This document shows positions 49,362 to 64,000 of a DNA stretch of 64,000 bases, in pieces. Below the pieces are notes generated by a model that searched no databases, had not been told where the DNA came from, and saw nothing but the letters and a program-made list of their open reading frames with translations. How positions within the stretch are numbered: the first letter of the stretch is position 1; each line of letters opens with the position of its first letter. Source of the DNA: Streptomyces sp. A0642 (GTDB lineage Bacteria > Actinomycetota > Actinomycetes > Streptomycetales > Streptomycetaceae); NCBI RefSeq assembly GCF_004795105.1, contig NZ_SSBL01000005.1, positions 372,001 to 436,000 on the forward strand, written 5' to 3'. The translations under genes were made by a program, and so were the position numbers.

Positions 49362-50063
49362 CTACTCGTCCTCGGCCAGCGTGAGCTCGACTCCGCCCAC
49401 GAAGCCGGCCGACAGGTTGTAGATGAAGGCGCCCAGCGTCGCCAGCGCGGTCGCCAGCACCACGTCGATCACCGCGATGACCGAGGTGAAGATCAGCACC
49501 CGCGGCAGCGACAGGAACGACTGCAGGTCGAACCCGTTGCCCTCGTTGGAGCCGGTCGCCTCGCTGATGGTGCCGCCGACGGTCTCGAAGACGCCCATCG
49601 CGTCCATCACCATCCACAGCACCGCCGACGCGACCACCGTGCAGATGCCGAGCGCGATGGACAGCAGGAAGCTGACCTTCATCACCGACCACGGATCGGC
49701 CTTCGCTACCCGCAGACGCGCCTTGCGGGTACGCGGAGTCGTCCGCGCCCCCGTCCGCGGCCTGCGGGTCGCCTGGGCCGCGCCCGCGCCCGGCACGGCG
49801 CCCTGCTGCCCGCCGTAGGAGCGCCCGCCTCCCTGAGTCCCGCCCGGAGGCGAGGGATAGGCCTGCGGCGGGTGATACGGGCCCGCCTGGCCCGGTGCGG
49901 GTTCCCGCTCACCGGGCAGCGGCCCGGTCGCGTAACCCTCGTACTGGGGCTGAGGTCCCCGGGTATCCGTCACAGTGCCCCCTTGGGAGTCCGTGGCAGG
50001 GCCACGGGCACCGTTCCCGCCGGCTCCGGAAGCGGCCGAACCGGCGCCCGTGGCTCCACTCAC
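49362..50063 (-). CDS. DUF3566 family membrane protein
   Basis: The 233-residue protein has a long Gly/Pro/Gln-rich N-terminus (about 115 residues), then a conserved domain with ADPWSVMKVSFLLSIALGIC, VVASAVLWMVMDAMGVFETV and the second TM VLIFTSVIAVIDVVLATALA then AFIYNLSAGFVGGVELTLAE. This is the DUF3566 family always found just after gyrA in actinobacteria, function unknown. The GTG at 50063 is three bases after the gyrA stop, so it is co-transcribed with gyrBA. Confidence 0.9.
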   Translation of the reverse strand: MSGATGAGSAASGAGGNGARGPATDSQGGTVTDTRGPQPQYEGYATGPLPGEREPAPGQAGPYHPPQAYPSPPGGTQGGGRSYGGQQGAVPGAGAAQATRRPRTGARTTPRTRKARLRVAKADPWSVMKVSFLLSIALGICTVVASAVLWMVMDAMGVFETVGGTISEATGSNEGNGFDLQSFLSLPRVLIFTSVIAVIDVVLATALATLGAFIYNLSAGFVGGVELTLAEDE

Positions 50064-50066
50064 GAT

Positions 50067-52736
<2,670 letters not shown>

Positions 52737-52803
52737 TGCTGGTCAAAGTCCTTTCGCGCTGCGGCTTGGAGGGTCGCCGGACCCTCCTCCTTGTACGGCC
52801 GAC

Positions 52804-55305
<2,502 letters not shown>

Positions 55306-55878
55306 TCAGCCGTAGGTGTCGCCGGGGCCGGTGCTCCCCGGCGCGCGCAGCGGACCGTAACCGCGCTGCGGACCGCCCGGCCCCAGCACCTTGATCAATC
55401 TCACGGTGCCGTGCCCCAGATCCGCGTTCAGCCGGGCCACCAGCTGAGGGGCCAGCAGCCTCAGCTGGGTCGCCCACGCCGTCGAGTCGCACTGCACCGT
55501 CAGCACCCGCTCGTCGGGGTCCTCGTCGTAACGCAACGGCACACAGTGATTGGCCAGATCGTCACCCACGATCTGCGGCCAGCGGCCCATCACACCGCCC
55601 ACCGCGGCCGGCGTCTCCCAGCCCCGTTCGGTGATCAGGCGATTGATCGCGGCCCCCAGCGGCAGCGGGTCCCTGCCGTCCGCCCGCGCGCCGGAACGCA
55701 GCCCGCCACCGCGCCGGGCCTGCTTCTTCTGCTGCGCTGCCGCGCCACGGGCCCGCGCCTGCTCCTTCGCCGCGCGCAGGGCCACCCGCGCCAGGTCCAC
55801 GCCCGAGGGTTCCGGTTGCTTCGCCGGTTCTCCGCCGGGCCCGGAATTCACAGGGGGTCCGTCTCCGTCGCCGCTCAC
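55306..55878 (-). CDS. dciA: DciA (DUF721) helicase-loader type protein
   Basis: The 190-residue protein has a disordered N-terminus and a DUF721/KH-like domain: [40 protein letters not shown] and [20 protein letters not shown]. DciA loads the replicative helicase DnaB in bacteria that lack DnaC/DnaI, and actinobacteria carry it next to recF and gyrB. The GTG at 55878 overlaps the recF stop (GTGA), so the two are coupled. The C-terminal tail is Gly/Pro-rich. Confidence 0.9.
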   Translation of the reverse strand: MSGDGDGPPVNSGPGGEPAKQPEPSGVDLARVALRAAKEQARARGAAAQQKKQARRGGGLRSGARADGRDPLPLGAAINRLITERGWETPAAVGGVMGRWPQIVGDDLANHCVPLRYDEDPDERVLTVQCDSTAWATQLRLLAPQLVARLNADLGHGTVRLIKVLGPGGPQRGYGPLRAPGSTGPGDTYG

Positions 55879-57005
55879 AGCCGGTCCACCTCGCCCGCCG
55901 ACACCGCGTACCGCGTCCCCGCCAGCACGCCCGGGACGTCATCGTCGACCGCCGCCGTCACCAGCACCTGTTCGCCCTGGGCCACCAGCTCAGCCAGCCG
56001 CTCCCGGCGCCGCGCGTCCAGCTCGGCGAAGACGTCGTCCAGCACCAGCACCGGTTCGTTGCCTTCGGAGCGCAGCAGATCGTACGAGGCCAGCCGCAGG
56101 GCCAGCGCGTACGACCACGACTCCCCGTGGCTCGCGTACCCCTTGGCCGGCATCCCGCGCAGGCCGAGAACCAGGTCGTCGCGGTGCGGGCCGACCAGCG
56201 TCACGCCCCGTTCGATCTCCTGTTTGCGCACCTCTGCCAGGGCCGCGATCAGCTGCGCGTACAACTCCTCGCGCGTGCGCGCGTGCTCCACCTCCGTGCC
56301 CACCGAGCTGCGGTACTCCAGCATCACCGGACCGCCGCCCGGCGCCACGTCCGCGTACGCCTTGTCGGCCAGCGGCTGAAGCGTCGCGATCAGGTCCAGC
56401 CGCTGCGCCAGCAGCTCGGCGCCCACCCGGCCCAGATGCTGGTCCCACACGTCGAGCGTCGACAGGTCCATGGAACGGCCCCCGTGCCGTCGCGCCATCG
56501 CTGCGGACTTCAGCAGCGTGTTGCGCTGCTTGAGCACCCGCTCGTAGTCGGAACGCACTCCGGCCATCCGCGGCGAACGCGCCGTGACCAGCTCGTCGAG
56601 GAACCGCCGGCGCTCGCCGGGGTCGCCCTTGACCAGTGCGAGGTCTTCCGGGGCGAACAGCACCGTGCGCACTATCCCCAGCACATCCCGGGGCCTGACC
56701 TGCGACGACCTGTTGATCCGGGCCCGATTGGCCTTGCCGGGGTTCAGCTCCAGTTCGACCAGCTGGGAGCGTTCGCCCTGGGTGACGGCCGCCCTGATGA
56801 CAGCGCGGTCGGCGCCCATGCGCACGAGGGGGGCGTCGGAGGAGACGCGGTGGCTGCCGAGCGTCGCGAGATAGCCGACGGCCTCGACGAGATTCGTCTT
56901 GCCCTGGCCGTTGGCCCCCACGAACGCGGTGACGCCCGGGTCGAGAGGCACCTCGACCCGGGCGTACGAGCGGAAGTCGGCCAGCGACAGATGCGTGACA
57001 TGCAT
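55875..57005 (-). CDS. recF: RecF: DNA replication and repair ATPase
   Basis: The 376-residue SMC-like ATPase loads RecA onto gapped DNA coated with SSB. Walker A GANGQGKT (30-37), signature region ([17 protein letters not shown]) and Walker [13 protein letters not shown] are intact. The ATG at 57005 is the family start ([14 protein letters not shown]). It is 76 bases after gnd's stop and coupled to dciA. Confidence 0.95.
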   Translation of the reverse strand: MHVTHLSLADFRSYARVEVPLDPGVTAFVGANGQGKTNLVEAVGYLATLGSHRVSSDAPLVRMGADRAVIRAAVTQGERSQLVELELNPGKANRARINRSSQVRPRDVLGIVRTVLFAPEDLALVKGDPGERRRFLDELVTARSPRMAGVRSDYERVLKQRNTLLKSAAMARRHGGRSMDLSTLDVWDQHLGRVGAELLAQRLDLIATLQPLADKAYADVAPGGGPVMLEYRSSVGTEVEHARTREELYAQLIAALAEVRKQEIERGVTLVGPHRDDLVLGLRGMPAKGYASHGESWSYALALRLASYDLLRSEGNEPVLVLDDVFAELDARRRERLAELVAQGEQVLVTAAVDDDVPGVLAGTRYAVSAGEVDRL

Positions 57006-57081
57006 GGTGTACGCCGACCTTTCCGGCTTCCTGCTCCGTGGGGCGGGGCGGACCGTCCGGTCCTGCCCGCCCCTCGTCGCG

Positions 57082-57960
57082 CTACTTCTTGTTCTCGACC
57101 GCGTGGCCACCGAACTGGTTGCGCAGTGCGGCGATCATCTTCATCTGCGGGGAGTCGTCCTGGCGCGAGGCGAAGCGCGCGAAGAGCGACGCGGTGATCG
57201 CGGGCAGCGGCACGGCGTTGTCGATCGCCGCCTCCACCGTCCAGCGGCCCTCGCCGGAGTCGGCGGCGTAGCCACGGAGCTGGTCCAGGTGCTCGTCGTC
57301 GTCCAGCGCGTTGACCGCCAGGTCGAGCAGCCAGGAACGGATGACCGTGCCCTCCTGCCAGGAGCGGAAGACCTCGCGCACGTCGGTGACGGAGTCGACC
57401 TTCTCCAGGAGCTCCCAGCCCTCGGCGTAGGCCTGCATCATGGCGTACTCGATGCCGTTGTGAACCATCTTCGCGAAGTGGCCGGCGCCGACCTTGCCCG
57501 CGTGGACGGACCCGAAGGCGCCCTCGGGCTTCAGCGCGTCGAAGACCGGCTGGACCTTCGCGACGTTCTCGGCGTCGCCGCCGTACATCAGCGCGTAGCC
57601 GTTCTCCAGGCCCCAGACACCGCCCGAGACTCCGCAGTCGACGAAGCCGATGCCCTTGATGCCCAGCTCGACCGCGTGCTTCTCGTCGTCGGTCCAGCGG
57701 GAGTTTCCACCGTCCACGACGATGTCGCCGGGCGAGAGCAGCTCGGCCAGCTCATCGATGGTGGACTGGGTCGCGGCACCGGCCGGGACCATGACCCACA
57801 CGACGCGGGGGCCCTTCAGCTTGCCCACAAGCTCTTCGAGGCTGTGGACATCGGCGACGTCCGGGTTGCGGTCGTAACCGATGACGGTGTGGCCAGCGCG
57901 GCGGATGCGCTCGCGCATGTTGCCGCCCATCTTGCCGAGGCCGACGAGACCGAGCTCCAT
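57082..57960 (-). CDS. gnd: 6-phosphogluconate dehydrogenase (short, GntZ-type)
   Basis: The 292-residue enzyme is the short actinobacterial type: NADP-dependent decarboxylation of 6-phosphogluconate to ribulose 5-phosphate. Motifs: [12 protein letters not shown] (4-15), [39 protein letters not shown] with the catalytic Lys and Asn. Its place between dnaN and recF is conserved in Streptomyces. The gene ends with 76 bases to recF, and starts downstream of the dnaN terminator. Confidence 0.95.
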   Translation of the reverse strand: MELGLVGLGKMGGNMRERIRRAGHTVIGYDRNPDVADVHSLEELVGKLKGPRVVWVMVPAGAATQSTIDELAELLSPGDIVVDGGNSRWTDDEKHAVELGIKGIGFVDCGVSGGVWGLENGYALMYGGDAENVAKVQPVFDALKPEGAFGSVHAGKVGAGHFAKMVHNGIEYAMMQAYAEGWELLEKVDSVTDVREVFRSWQEGTVIRSWLLDLAVNALDDDEHLDQLRGYAADSGEGRWTVEAAIDNAVPLPAITASLFARFASRQDDSPQMKMIAALRNQFGGHAVENKK

Positions 57961-58022
57961 CAGAGATTCCTTAAGCGTTGTGCCGATTCGTACCCGGAAC
58001 CGAGCCTACGCCCGGCAGGGGA

Positions 58023-58068
58023 CAGGACGCCGGGCATGCTCGGCGCTGAACATGCCCGTCGGGTCCTG
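58023..58068 (-). terminator. Imperfect hairpin after dnaN
   Basis: CGGGCATG (58031-58038) pairs with CATGCCCG (58051-58058), and CAGGAC (58023-58028) with GTCCTG (58063-58068), with an internal loop. It lies between dnaN and gnd, both on the minus strand. Confidence 0.7.
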
Positions 58069-58105
58069 CCGCGACTCCTCGGCCGCCGGCAGGACCGGTG
58101 ACCGG

Positions 58106-59236
58106 TCAGCCCGACAGGCGGACCGGCATGATCAGGTACTTGTACGCGTCGTCCGCCTCGGCGTCCACGGCCGGCCGGCCGCTGAGCAGCGCGGGCTTGG
58201 TGGACGTCGTGAACGAGAGCTGGGCGACCGGGGAGTCGATGGCGCTCAGGCCGTCGAGCAGGAAGGTCGGGTTGAAGGCGATGGAGATGTCGTCGCCCTC
58301 CAGCACGGAGTCGACGCGCTCCACAGCCTGTGCATCGTCGCTGGAACCCGCTTCGAGGATCAGGACGCCCTGCTCGAAGCTGAGTCGCACCGGCGTGTTC
58401 CGCTCGGCCACCAGGGCCACGCGCTTGACGGCCTCGACGAACGGCGCGGTCTCGATGACCGCGACGGAGTTGAACTCGGTGGGGAAGAGCGTGCGGTACT
58501 TCGGCAGGTCGCCTTCGAGCAACCGGGTGGTGGTCCGCCTGCCCGCGCCCTCGAAGCCGATGAGGCCCTCACCGGCGCCGGAGCTCGACAGAGCGAGCGT
58601 CACGGTGTCACCGCTGGTCAGCGCCTTGGCGGTGTCCAGGAGCGTCTTGGCGGGGACCAACGCGACGGCGGAGGCGTCGGCGTTCTCCGGCTTCCAGAGG
58701 AACTCGCGGACCGCGAAGCGGTAGCGGTCGGTGGAGGCGAGGGTGACCGTGTCGCCCTCGATCTCGATGCGCACACCGGTGAGGACGGGCAGCGTGTCGT
58801 CGCGTCCGGCGGCGATGGCGACCTGGGCGGCGGCCGAGGCGAAGACCTCGCCGGGCACGGTGCCGGTCGCGGTCGGCATCTGCGGCAGGGCCGGGTACTC
58901 CTCCACAGGAAGGGTGTGGAGTGTGAACCGCGAGGAGCCGCAGGCGACCGTCGCCCGTACACCGTCTGTGGAAATCTCCACCGGCCGGTTGGGGAGGGCG
59001 CGGCAGATGTCGGCGAGCAGGCGGCCGGAGACGAGCACCGTGCCGTCCTCCTCGATCTCGGCGTCCACCGAGACACGGGCCGAGACCTCGTAGTCGAAGC
59101 TCGAGAAGCTGAGGGCGCCGTCCTCAGCCTTCAGCAGAAGGCCCGCGAGAACGGGCGCCGGCGGACGGGCCGGGAGGCTACGGGCCACCCAGGCCACAGC
59201 CTCCGCGAGTACATCGCGCTCCACCCGGATCTTCAC
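58106..59236 (-). CDS. dnaN: DNA polymerase III beta subunit (sliding clamp)
   Basis: The 376-residue DNA clamp has three repeats of the beta-clamp fold; YKYLIMPVRL is the typical C-terminal hydrophobic cleft end that binds polymerase partners. The GTG at 59236 (VKIRVERDVLAEA) has AGGAGG nine bases upstream; upstream residues in the same frame are unconserved promoter sequence. It is transcribed away from oriC. Confidence 0.96.
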   Translation of the reverse strand: MKIRVERDVLAEAVAWVARSLPARPPAPVLAGLLLKAEDGALSFSSFDYEVSARVSVDAEIEEDGTVLVSGRLLADICRALPNRPVEISTDGVRATVACGSSRFTLHTLPVEEYPALPQMPTATGTVPGEVFASAAAQVAIAAGRDDTLPVLTGVRIEIEGDTVTLASTDRYRFAVREFLWKPENADASAVALVPAKTLLDTAKALTSGDTVTLALSSSGAGEGLIGFEGAGRRTTTRLLEGDLPKYRTLFPTEFNSVAVIETAPFVEAVKRVALVAERNTPVRLSFEQGVLILEAGSSDDAQAVERVDSVLEGDDISIAFNPTFLLDGLSAIDSPVAQLSFTTSTKPALLSGRPAVDAEADDAYKYLIMPVRLSG

Positions 59237-59399
59237 CGGAACCGCCTCCTGCTGTTGCTCGCTCGCCCTGCCGGCCTTCGTCATCTGGTCGGGTCGCTCC
59301 ACCGCTGCCGGGGAGGACGCCGGGGACCAGTCTGACGTACGGCACCGACACTCGGTGCTGCTCGGGGTCAAGTCGCGACGAGCGGGTCGGGGAGCTCCG

Positions 59400-59985
59400 G
59401 CGCCGAGTTGTGCACAGGCCCCACTTCGAAGCAGATTCCGGGCTAACTATAGGTGGTAGTAGTAGTAGGGCCTGTGGATACGGTGGATAACGTCGTTTTC
59501 CCAGGTCAGGCCCCGTTTTTTATCCACCGCCCCTGTGGGTGGCACCGGTGGACAACCCGGTGTTTCTGTGGACACCCGAAAGTTGTGCACACCCGGTACA
59601 CAGGGCAGGGGGGTTTGTCCCCAGAGCCGTCCCCAGCTTTACCCACGTTCCCCACAGCCCAACCAGCCCTCTTGGTGTGACGCCTTTCACTCGGGGCGGT
59701 GAAAGCGGGTGTTGCGTTGCCGAACAGTGGACAGCGGTGTGGAGAAGCCCGCCCTCCCTGGGGAAAACAGCCGCGCTCCTGTGGGCCGATGGTGGACAAC
59801 GTCGGCGGGGGCCTGTGGACGAAAAACTTGTCCACAGGCTGTGGATCATTGTTGACCACAAATCCCCAGCCCTCTGAGCTGGCCTGATGAGGTGTCGGCC
59901 GTCCTGCCTGTGGAAGCAGTATGGACAACTTTTGAATCCCCAGGCTGTGGAGGGGAAATTCTCCCCAGATCTGTGGAGAACACCC
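59400..59985. other. oriC: Origin of replication oriC with DnaA-box arrays
   Basis: Between dnaN and dnaA lies a 950-base non-coding region. I see a perfect DnaA box TTGTCCACA at 59828, and near matches on both strands at 59408, 59473, 59482, 59520, 59547, 59567, 59583, 59615, 59639, 59648, 59726, 59738, 59791, 59814, 59840, 59852, 59920, 59946 and 59972 (9-mers one or two bases off). Spacing is irregular with groups around 59470-59590 and 59790-59860. The A+T-richest part is near 59446-59470 (CTAACTATAGGTGGTAG). This is the typical Streptomyces oriC layout. Confidence 0.95.
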
Positions 59986-60109
59986 GTGTCCTGGCAGCTA
60001 TTCGAACAGCGCGGCCGGCCGGCAGCCCCCGGGCTCGCCGCCAGGGCGGCGTTCAGCGCCTCGTCAGCGACACGCATCAGGGTTGCCGAGCGCTCGGCGG
60101 GGAAGCGGA

Positions 60110-60154
60110 GAAGGGCGCTGTGCGGACTCCTGACGAGTCCGCACAGCGCCCTTC
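60110..60154 (-). terminator. 20-bp hairpin after dnaA
   Basis: Perfect arms 60110-60129 (GAAGGGCGCTGTGCGGACTC) and 60135-60154 with a 5-base loop, 33 bases downstream of the dnaA stop. It also shields oriC from dnaA transcription. Confidence 0.92.
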
Positions 60155-60187
60155 CGGTGCGTGCGTGTGCTGGCGGCGAGAGGGCCG

Positions 60188-62035
60188 TCAGCCGTTCTTG
60201 ATGCGGTTGGTGAGCTCGGTGACCTGGTTGTAGATGGAGCGACGCTCCGCCATCAGCGCCCGGATCTTGCGGTCGGCGTGCATCACCGTCGTATGGTCCC
60301 GGCCACCGAACTGGGCCCCGATCTTGGGCAGCGACAGGTCCGTCAGTTCGCGGCACAGATACATGGCGATCTGGCGCGCCGTCACCAGCACGCGGCTGCG
60401 CGAGGATCCGCAGAGATCCTCCACCGTCAGACCGAAGTAGTCCGCGGTCGCCGCCATGATGGCCGTCGCCGTGATCTCCGGAGCGGAGTCCTCACCGCCG
60501 GGGATCAGGTCCTTCAGCACGATCTCGGTCAGCCCGAGGTCCACCGGCTGACGGTTGAGACTGGCGAAGGCCGTCACGCGGATGAGAGCGCCCTCCAGCT
60601 CCCGGATGTTGCGGGAGATACGGGAGGCGATGAACTCCAGGACCTCCGGCGGGGCGTTGAGCTGCTCCTGCACCGCCTTCTTGCGCAGGATCGCGATGCG
60701 CGTCTCCAGCTCCGGAGGCTGCACATCGGTGGTGAGGCCCCACTCGAAACGATTCCGCAGCCGGTCCTCCAGGGTCACCAGCTGCTTGGGCGGGCGGTCC
60801 GAGGACAGGACGATCTGCTTGTTGGCGTTGTGGAGCGTATTGAAGGTGTGGAAGAACTCCTCCTGCGTCGACTCCTTGCTCGCCAGGAACTGGATGTCGT
60901 CGACCAGCAGGATGTCGACGTCGCGGTACCGCTTGCGGAAGGTGTCTCCCTTGCCGTCGCGGATCGAGTTGATGAACTCGTTGGTGAACTCCTCCGAGCT
61001 CACGTACCGCACCCGGGTGCCCGGATAGAGGCTGCGGGCGTAGTGCCCGATGGCATGCAGCAGGTGGGTCTTGCCGAGACCCGACTCCCCGTAGATGAAG
61101 AGCGGGTTGTACGCCTTGGCGGGCGCTTCGGCGACGGCGACGGCTGCCGCGTGCGCGAAACGGTTCGACGCCCCGATGACGAAGGTGTCGAAGAGGTACT
61201 TGGGGTTCAGCCGGGCGTGGGGTTCGCCGGGGCCGGGCGCCGGCGACGGCTGCGCGCCCATCGGACCGGTTCCGCCCCCGGGCCGCCCGGTTCCGCCGCC
61301 CTGCCGGTGCTGGGGCTCCTGCATGTCGCGGCGCTCGGGGCGCTGGGACTCGTATCCCTGGCGCTCGGGCTGCTGGGACTCGTATCCCTGGCGTTCCGGC
61401 TGCTGGGACTCGTACCCCTGGCGTTCCGGCTGCTGCGGACGGTAGTCGTGCTGCTGCGGGGAGCGGCCGCCGCCGTACGGCTCGCGCCACTGCTCGGCGG
61501 ACGAGTCGCGGTCCTGGAACCCGCCGAGCCGGGGCTGCTGCCAGGAGAGGTCCTCCTGGGTGCGCGGCCACGCGCCGGGTTCGGGACGCTGCTGTTGGTA
61601 GTCGGGGTAGGCGGGCCGGGCCGTCGGCATGCCGTCGTCCGAGGGCCGGTGGCCGTAACCGTCGTAAGTGTCGTTGTGCTGGCGCTCGTCGTGCGGGGGG
61701 CCCTGGTAGCGGTGCTGCTGGGACTGGTGCATCGGGGGCGCCGGCGGGTTCGGCGGCTCGCCCGCCGAGTCGTCGACCGTGATCGCGATCCGGATCGGCC
61801 GGCCGCACTCGCGGGTCAGCGTCTCGCTGATGAGCGGCGCGAGCCTGCCCTCCAGGACGCGCTTGCCCCATTCATTGGGGACGGCGAGCAGAGCGGTGTC
61901 GGCGACCAGGGCGAGCGGCTGACAGCGCTCGATCCACTGCTTGTCCTTCGGCTCGATGCCCTGCTGCCCCTCTCCGAGGAGTTGCTCCAGCACGCGTGGC
62001 CACACTGCGGCAAGATCGGCAGGTACGTCAGCCAC
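60188..62035 (-). CDS. dnaA: Chromosomal replication initiator DnaA
   Basis: The 615-residue protein is typical for Streptomyces, longer than in most bacteria because of the domain II linker (about 90-275), rich in Gln, Pro, Arg and Gly. Residues 201-230 are three perfect copies of [10 protein letters not shown], with a diverged fourth. Domain III has Walker A GESGLGKT (316-323), Walker [10 protein letters not shown] and sensor motifs; domain IV ends with the DnaA signature [11 protein letters not shown] that reads the box. GTG start at 62035 ([12 protein letters not shown]). The promoter lies in the 380-base gap to rpmH with two DnaA boxes. Confidence 0.97.
   Translation of the reverse strand: MADVPADLAAVWPRVLEQLLGEGQQGIEPKDKQWIERCQPLALVADTALLAVPNEWGKRVLEGRLAPLISETLTRECGRPIRIAITVDDSAGEPPNPPAPPMHQSQQHRYQGPPHDERQHNDTYDGYGHRPSDDGMPTARPAYPDYQQQRPEPGAWPRTQEDLSWQQPRLGGFQDRDSSAEQWREPYGGGRSPQQHDYRPQQPERQGYESQQPERQGYESQQPERQGYESQRPERRDMQEPQHRQGGGTGRPGGGTGPMGAQPSPAPGPGEPHARLNPKYLFDTFVIGASNRFAHAAAVAVAEAPAKAYNPLFIYGESGLGKTHLLHAIGHYARSLYPGTRVRYVSSEEFTNEFINSIRDGKGDTFRKRYRDVDILLVDDIQFLASKESTQEEFFHTFNTLHNANKQIVLSSDRPPKQLVTLEDRLRNRFEWGLTTDVQPPELETRIAILRKKAVQEQLNAPPEVLEFIASRISRNIRELEGALIRVTAFASLNRQPVDLGLTEIVLKDLIPGGEDSAPEITATAIMAATADYFGLTVEDLCGSSRSRVLVTARQIAMYLCRELTDLSLPKIGAQFGGRDHTTVMHADRKIRALMAERRSIYNQVTELTNRIKNG
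61346..61435 (-). repeat. Three tandem 30-bp repeats in the dnaA linker
   Basis: Three in-frame 30-base units encode the same 10 residues ([10 protein letters not shown]), with third-position differences between copies, and a fourth, diverged unit follows at 61316-61345. Being multiples of three, copy-number changes keep the frame. Confidence 0.85.
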
Positions 62036-62415
62036 AGGGCACGCTCTCTCGCTGGTCCCACGAATGTGTGGTTCTCGGGACGGATGGGTCGGGATGGGTG
62101 AGGACCGGCAGGGGGGAAGAAAAAGAACCGGAGTTCAGCCACGGTAGGCGGGTCGGCCCATGCGGTTCAAGTCGTTGTCCACAGGCTGTGCACAATGGGG
62201 GGTCCGACAGGGTCGGTTTGACCGGATGGCGTAGCCGCGCGTACCGTGACCAGGTCGAGTTGTCGATGGCTGCTGCCGCCTGCCTCCGATGGGCAAAGAT
62301 CACGATCTGTGATTGTGAAGCGGTGCAACTAGGGCGTTTACGCGAGTCTCTCGTGGGCGCACGGTGACAGCCAGGCGATGTCCCGCCAATACACGATCAT
62401 TACTGGAGCCCCCGA
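62036..62415. promoter_or_regulatory. Divergent dnaA/rpmH promoter region with two DnaA boxes
   Basis: In this 380-base gap, TTGTCCACA (62175-62183) and TGTGCACAA (62187-62195, complement TTGTGCACA) face each other three bases apart, 140 bases before the dnaA GTG. DnaA boxes at the dnaA promoter are known for autoregulation. The rpmH side includes an A+T-rich segment around 62295-62340 (GATCACGATCTGTGATTGTG). No gene is seen. Confidence 0.75.
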
Positions 62416-62553
62416 GTGAGCAAGCGCACCTTCCAGCCGAACAACCGTCGTCGCGCGAAGACCCACGGTTTCCGTCTGCGTATGCGGACCCGTGCCGGCC
62501 GCGCGATCCTCGCGTCCCGCCGTGGCAAGGGCCGCGCCAGCCTGTCCGCCTGA
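62416..62553 (+). CDS. rpmH: 50S ribosomal protein L34
   Basis: The 45-residue basic protein reads [20 protein letters not shown] then [20 protein letters not shown], the L34 sequence. GTG start with GGAG seven bases upstream. It is divergent from dnaA, as in most bacteria, and heads the rpmH-rnpA-yidD-yidC cluster. Confidence 0.98.
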   Translation: MSKRTFQPNNRRRAKTHGFRLRMRTRAGRAILASRRGKGRASLSA

Positions 62554-62574
62554 TCGCGTACAGGTCGTCATGAC

Positions 62575-62946
62575 GTGCTGCCTACCGAGAATCGGCTGAG
62601 GCGGCGCGAGGACTTCGCGACCGCAGTACGGCGAGGACGCAGGGCCGGCCGCCCTCTACTCGTCGTTCATCTACGCAGCGGTGCAACGGACCCGCACGTG
62701 ACTGGGGAGACTGCTCCCCCGCCGCGTGCGGGTTTCGTTGTCAGCAAAGCCGTGGGTGGTGCGGTCGTACGCACAGCGGTGAAGCGAAGGCTTCGCCATC
62801 TGGTCCGAGAACGGCTGGCCATGCTGCCCCCCGGTAGCCTGGTTGTCGTACGCGCGTTGCCCGGTTCGGGTGACGCCGACCATGAACAGCTGGCCCGAGA
62901 CCTGGATGCCGCCTTGCAGCGGCTGCTGGGAGGGGGCGCGCGATGA
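62575..62946 (+). CDS. rnpA: Ribonuclease P protein component
   Basis: The 123-residue protein assists the catalytic RNA of RNase P in removing tRNA 5' leaders. Motifs: [20 protein letters not shown] and the conserved basic [20 protein letters not shown]. Its RNR-type motif reads [11 protein letters not shown] here. GTG at 62575; the stop overlaps the yidD ATG (ATGA). Confidence 0.95.
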   Translation: MLPTENRLRRREDFATAVRRGRRAGRPLLVVHLRSGATDPHVTGETAPPPRAGFVVSKAVGGAVVRTAVKRRLRHLVRERLAMLPPGSLVVVRALPGSGDADHEQLARDLDAALQRLLGGGAR

Positions 62947-63302
62947 AGTACCCGCTGCTGGCTCTCATCAAGCTGTACCAGTGGACGATCAGCCCACTTC
63001 TCGGGCCTGTCTGCCGTTACTACCCGTCGTGTTCCCACTATGGATATACGGCGATCGACCGGCACGGAGCGATCAAGGGAACGGCGCTGACGGCCTGGCG
63101 CATCCTGCGATGCAATCCGTGGTCACCCGGCGGCGTGGATCACGTTCCACCACGCAAACGTCCGCGTTGGCACGAACTGCTGCGTAGTGCCGTACGCGGC
63201 AGCAAGGGCGGGGACTCCGCCGCTGATGTGCCTCCCGGGGGGTCGGCCACCGACCGTCCGAGCCCGGCCGCAGAGACTTCGCCCAATGCTCAAGGAGCCT
63301 GA
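62943..63302 (+). CDS. yidD: Membrane protein insertion efficiency factor YidD
   Basis: The 119-residue protein has the YidD signature [20 protein letters not shown] then [11 protein letters not shown] and [20 protein letters not shown], with the conserved cysteines. It helps YidC insert proteins into the membrane. The C-terminal 40 residues are an unconserved Ser/Pro/Ala tail. It is coupled to rnpA and lies four bases before yidC. Confidence 0.95.
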   Translation: MKYPLLALIKLYQWTISPLLGPVCRYYPSCSHYGYTAIDRHGAIKGTALTAWRILRCNPWSPGGVDHVPPRKRPRWHELLRSAVRGSKGGDSAADVPPGGSATDRPSPAAETSPNAQGA

Positions 63303-63305
63303 TTA

Positions 63306-64000
63306 GTGGACACGATTGCCAGTCTGTTCAGCTTCATCACGTGGCCCGTTTCCTGGGTCATCGTCCAGTTCCACAAGTTGTACGGGGCGATCTTCGGCCC
63401 CGACACCGGATGGGCCTGGGGTCTGTCCATCGTGTCCCTCGTGGTGCTGATCCGCATCTGCCTGATCCCGCTGTTCGTCAAGCAGATCAAGTCGACGCGG
63501 AACATGCAGGTGCTCCAGCCGAAGATGAAGGCGATCCAGGAGCGCTACAAGAGCGACAAGCAGCGTCAGTCCGAAGAGATGATGAAGCTGTACAAGGAGA
63601 CGGGCACCAACCCGCTCTCCTCGTGCCTGCCCATCATCGCGCAGTCGCCGTTCTTCTTCGCCCTGTACCACGTGCTCTCGGCCATCGCGTCGAACAAGAA
63701 GATCGGCGTCATCGACCAGTCGCTGCTGGACAGCGCTCGTCAGGCCCACATCTTCGGTGCTCCGCTGGCCGCCAAGTTCATGGACAGCGCGGACAAGGTC
63801 GAGGCGCTCGGCGCCTCGCTGACCGACGTCCGGGTCGTCACCGCCGTCATGATCGTGATGATGTCGGCCTCCCAGTTCTTCACCCAGCGCCAGCTGATGA
63901 CGAAGAACGTCGACCTGACGGTCAAGACGCCGTACATGCAGCAGCAGAAGATGCTCATGTACATCTTCCCGCTGATCTTCGCCGTCATGGGTATCAACTT
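63306..64000 (+). CDS. yidC: Membrane protein insertase YidC (partial, N-terminal part)
   Basis: GTG at 63306 gives [20 protein letters not shown]. The first 231 residues include the catalytic groove motif [20 protein letters not shown] (with the Arg that contacts substrates), the amphipathic loop ([20 protein letters not shown]), [20 protein letters not shown] and the later TM segments. The actinobacterial form lacks the large periplasmic P1 domain of E. coli. It runs off the window end. In Streptomyces it continues for roughly 200 more residues, beyond what can be seen. Confidence 0.95.
   Translation, partial: MDTIASLFSFITWPVSWVIVQFHKLYGAIFGPDTGWAWGLSIVSLVVLIRICLIPLFVKQIKSTRNMQVLQPKMKAIQERYKSDKQRQSEEMMKLYKETGTNPLSSCLPIIAQSPFFFALYHVLSAIASNKKIGVIDQSLLDSARQAHIFGAPLAAKFMDSADKVEALGASLTDVRVVTAVMIVMMSASQFFTQRQLMTKNVDLTVKTPYMQQQKMLMYIFPLIFAVMGIN

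Overview
The window is chromosomal DNA of a Streptomyces (or very close relative). The evidence is the very high G+C, the gene order yidC-yidD-rnpA-rpmH-dnaA-oriC-dnaN-gnd-recF-dciA-gyrB-gyrA, a DnaA with a long low-complexity linker, GTG starts with stop/start overlaps, crgA, class E sortases, a proteasome activator (Bpa), and two perfect ParB-binding parS palindromes. It covers the replication origin and about 59 kb on its dnaN/gyr side, and it ends inside yidC.

Layout. 1-1.3 kb: end of an FtsX-type ABC permease and the proteasome activator bpa. 1.3-6.3 kb (minus): quinone oxidoreductase, TrkA-type K+ channel, moeA and mobA, with a parS site across the moeA stop. 6.4-10.8 kb: branched-chain/pyruvate-type 2-oxoacid dehydrogenase genes (E2, E1beta, E1alpha) divergent from an Lrp regulator. 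11-21.5 kb: phenylacetate catabolism (TetR-type PaaR, PaaN aldehyde dehydrogenase, paaABCDE, acyl-CoA dehydrogenase), interrupted by a three-gene unit (DUF5819, HTTM, SpoU methyltransferase). 21.7-25.9 kb: rhodanese, J-domain protein, DUF2252, HxlR regulator and azoreductase. 26-41.6 kb: second parS, tRNA-Leu, then the actinobacterial growth and division cluster fhaA-fhaB-pstP-rodA-pbpA-pknB (plus), three class E sortases, a glutamine amidotransferase, a tiny membrane protein, DUF881, crgA, rhomboid protease and cyclophilin. 42-49.3 kb: DUF5324, tRNA-Ala, an HTH protein, a second Ser/Thr kinase, a secreted beta-domain protein, a badly frameshifted VWA pseudogene, the 44-residue DLW-39 protein, a small secreted protein and tRNA-Ile. 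49.4-59.2 kb: DUF3566, gyrA, gyrB, dciA, recF, gnd, dnaN. 59.4-60 kb: oriC with about 20 DnaA boxes. 60.2-64 kb: dnaA, rpmH, rnpA, yidD, yidC.

How it works together. The origin-proximal genes supply initiation (dnaA, dciA, dnaN), topology (gyrAB), repair (recF) and segregation signals (parS). The fha-pst-rod-pbp-pkn cluster, crgA and the sortases act at the cell envelope during growth and septation. The paa genes and their regulator appear to form one regulon: the same 17-bp sequence lies before paaN/paaR and before paaA. A one-mismatch copy of its palindromic core lies before the 2-oxoacid dehydrogenase genes, and all three promoter regions also carry a perfect DnaA-box 9-mer.

Most of the window is conserved Streptomyces core chromosome. 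I see no insertion sequence, prophage, integrase or CRISPR array. The most notable unexplained signals are the paired PaaR-type/DnaA boxes, a DnaA-box cluster between two convergent genes, a DnaA-type box at the putative gyrB start, the VWA pseudogene, and the DUF5819-HTTM unit.
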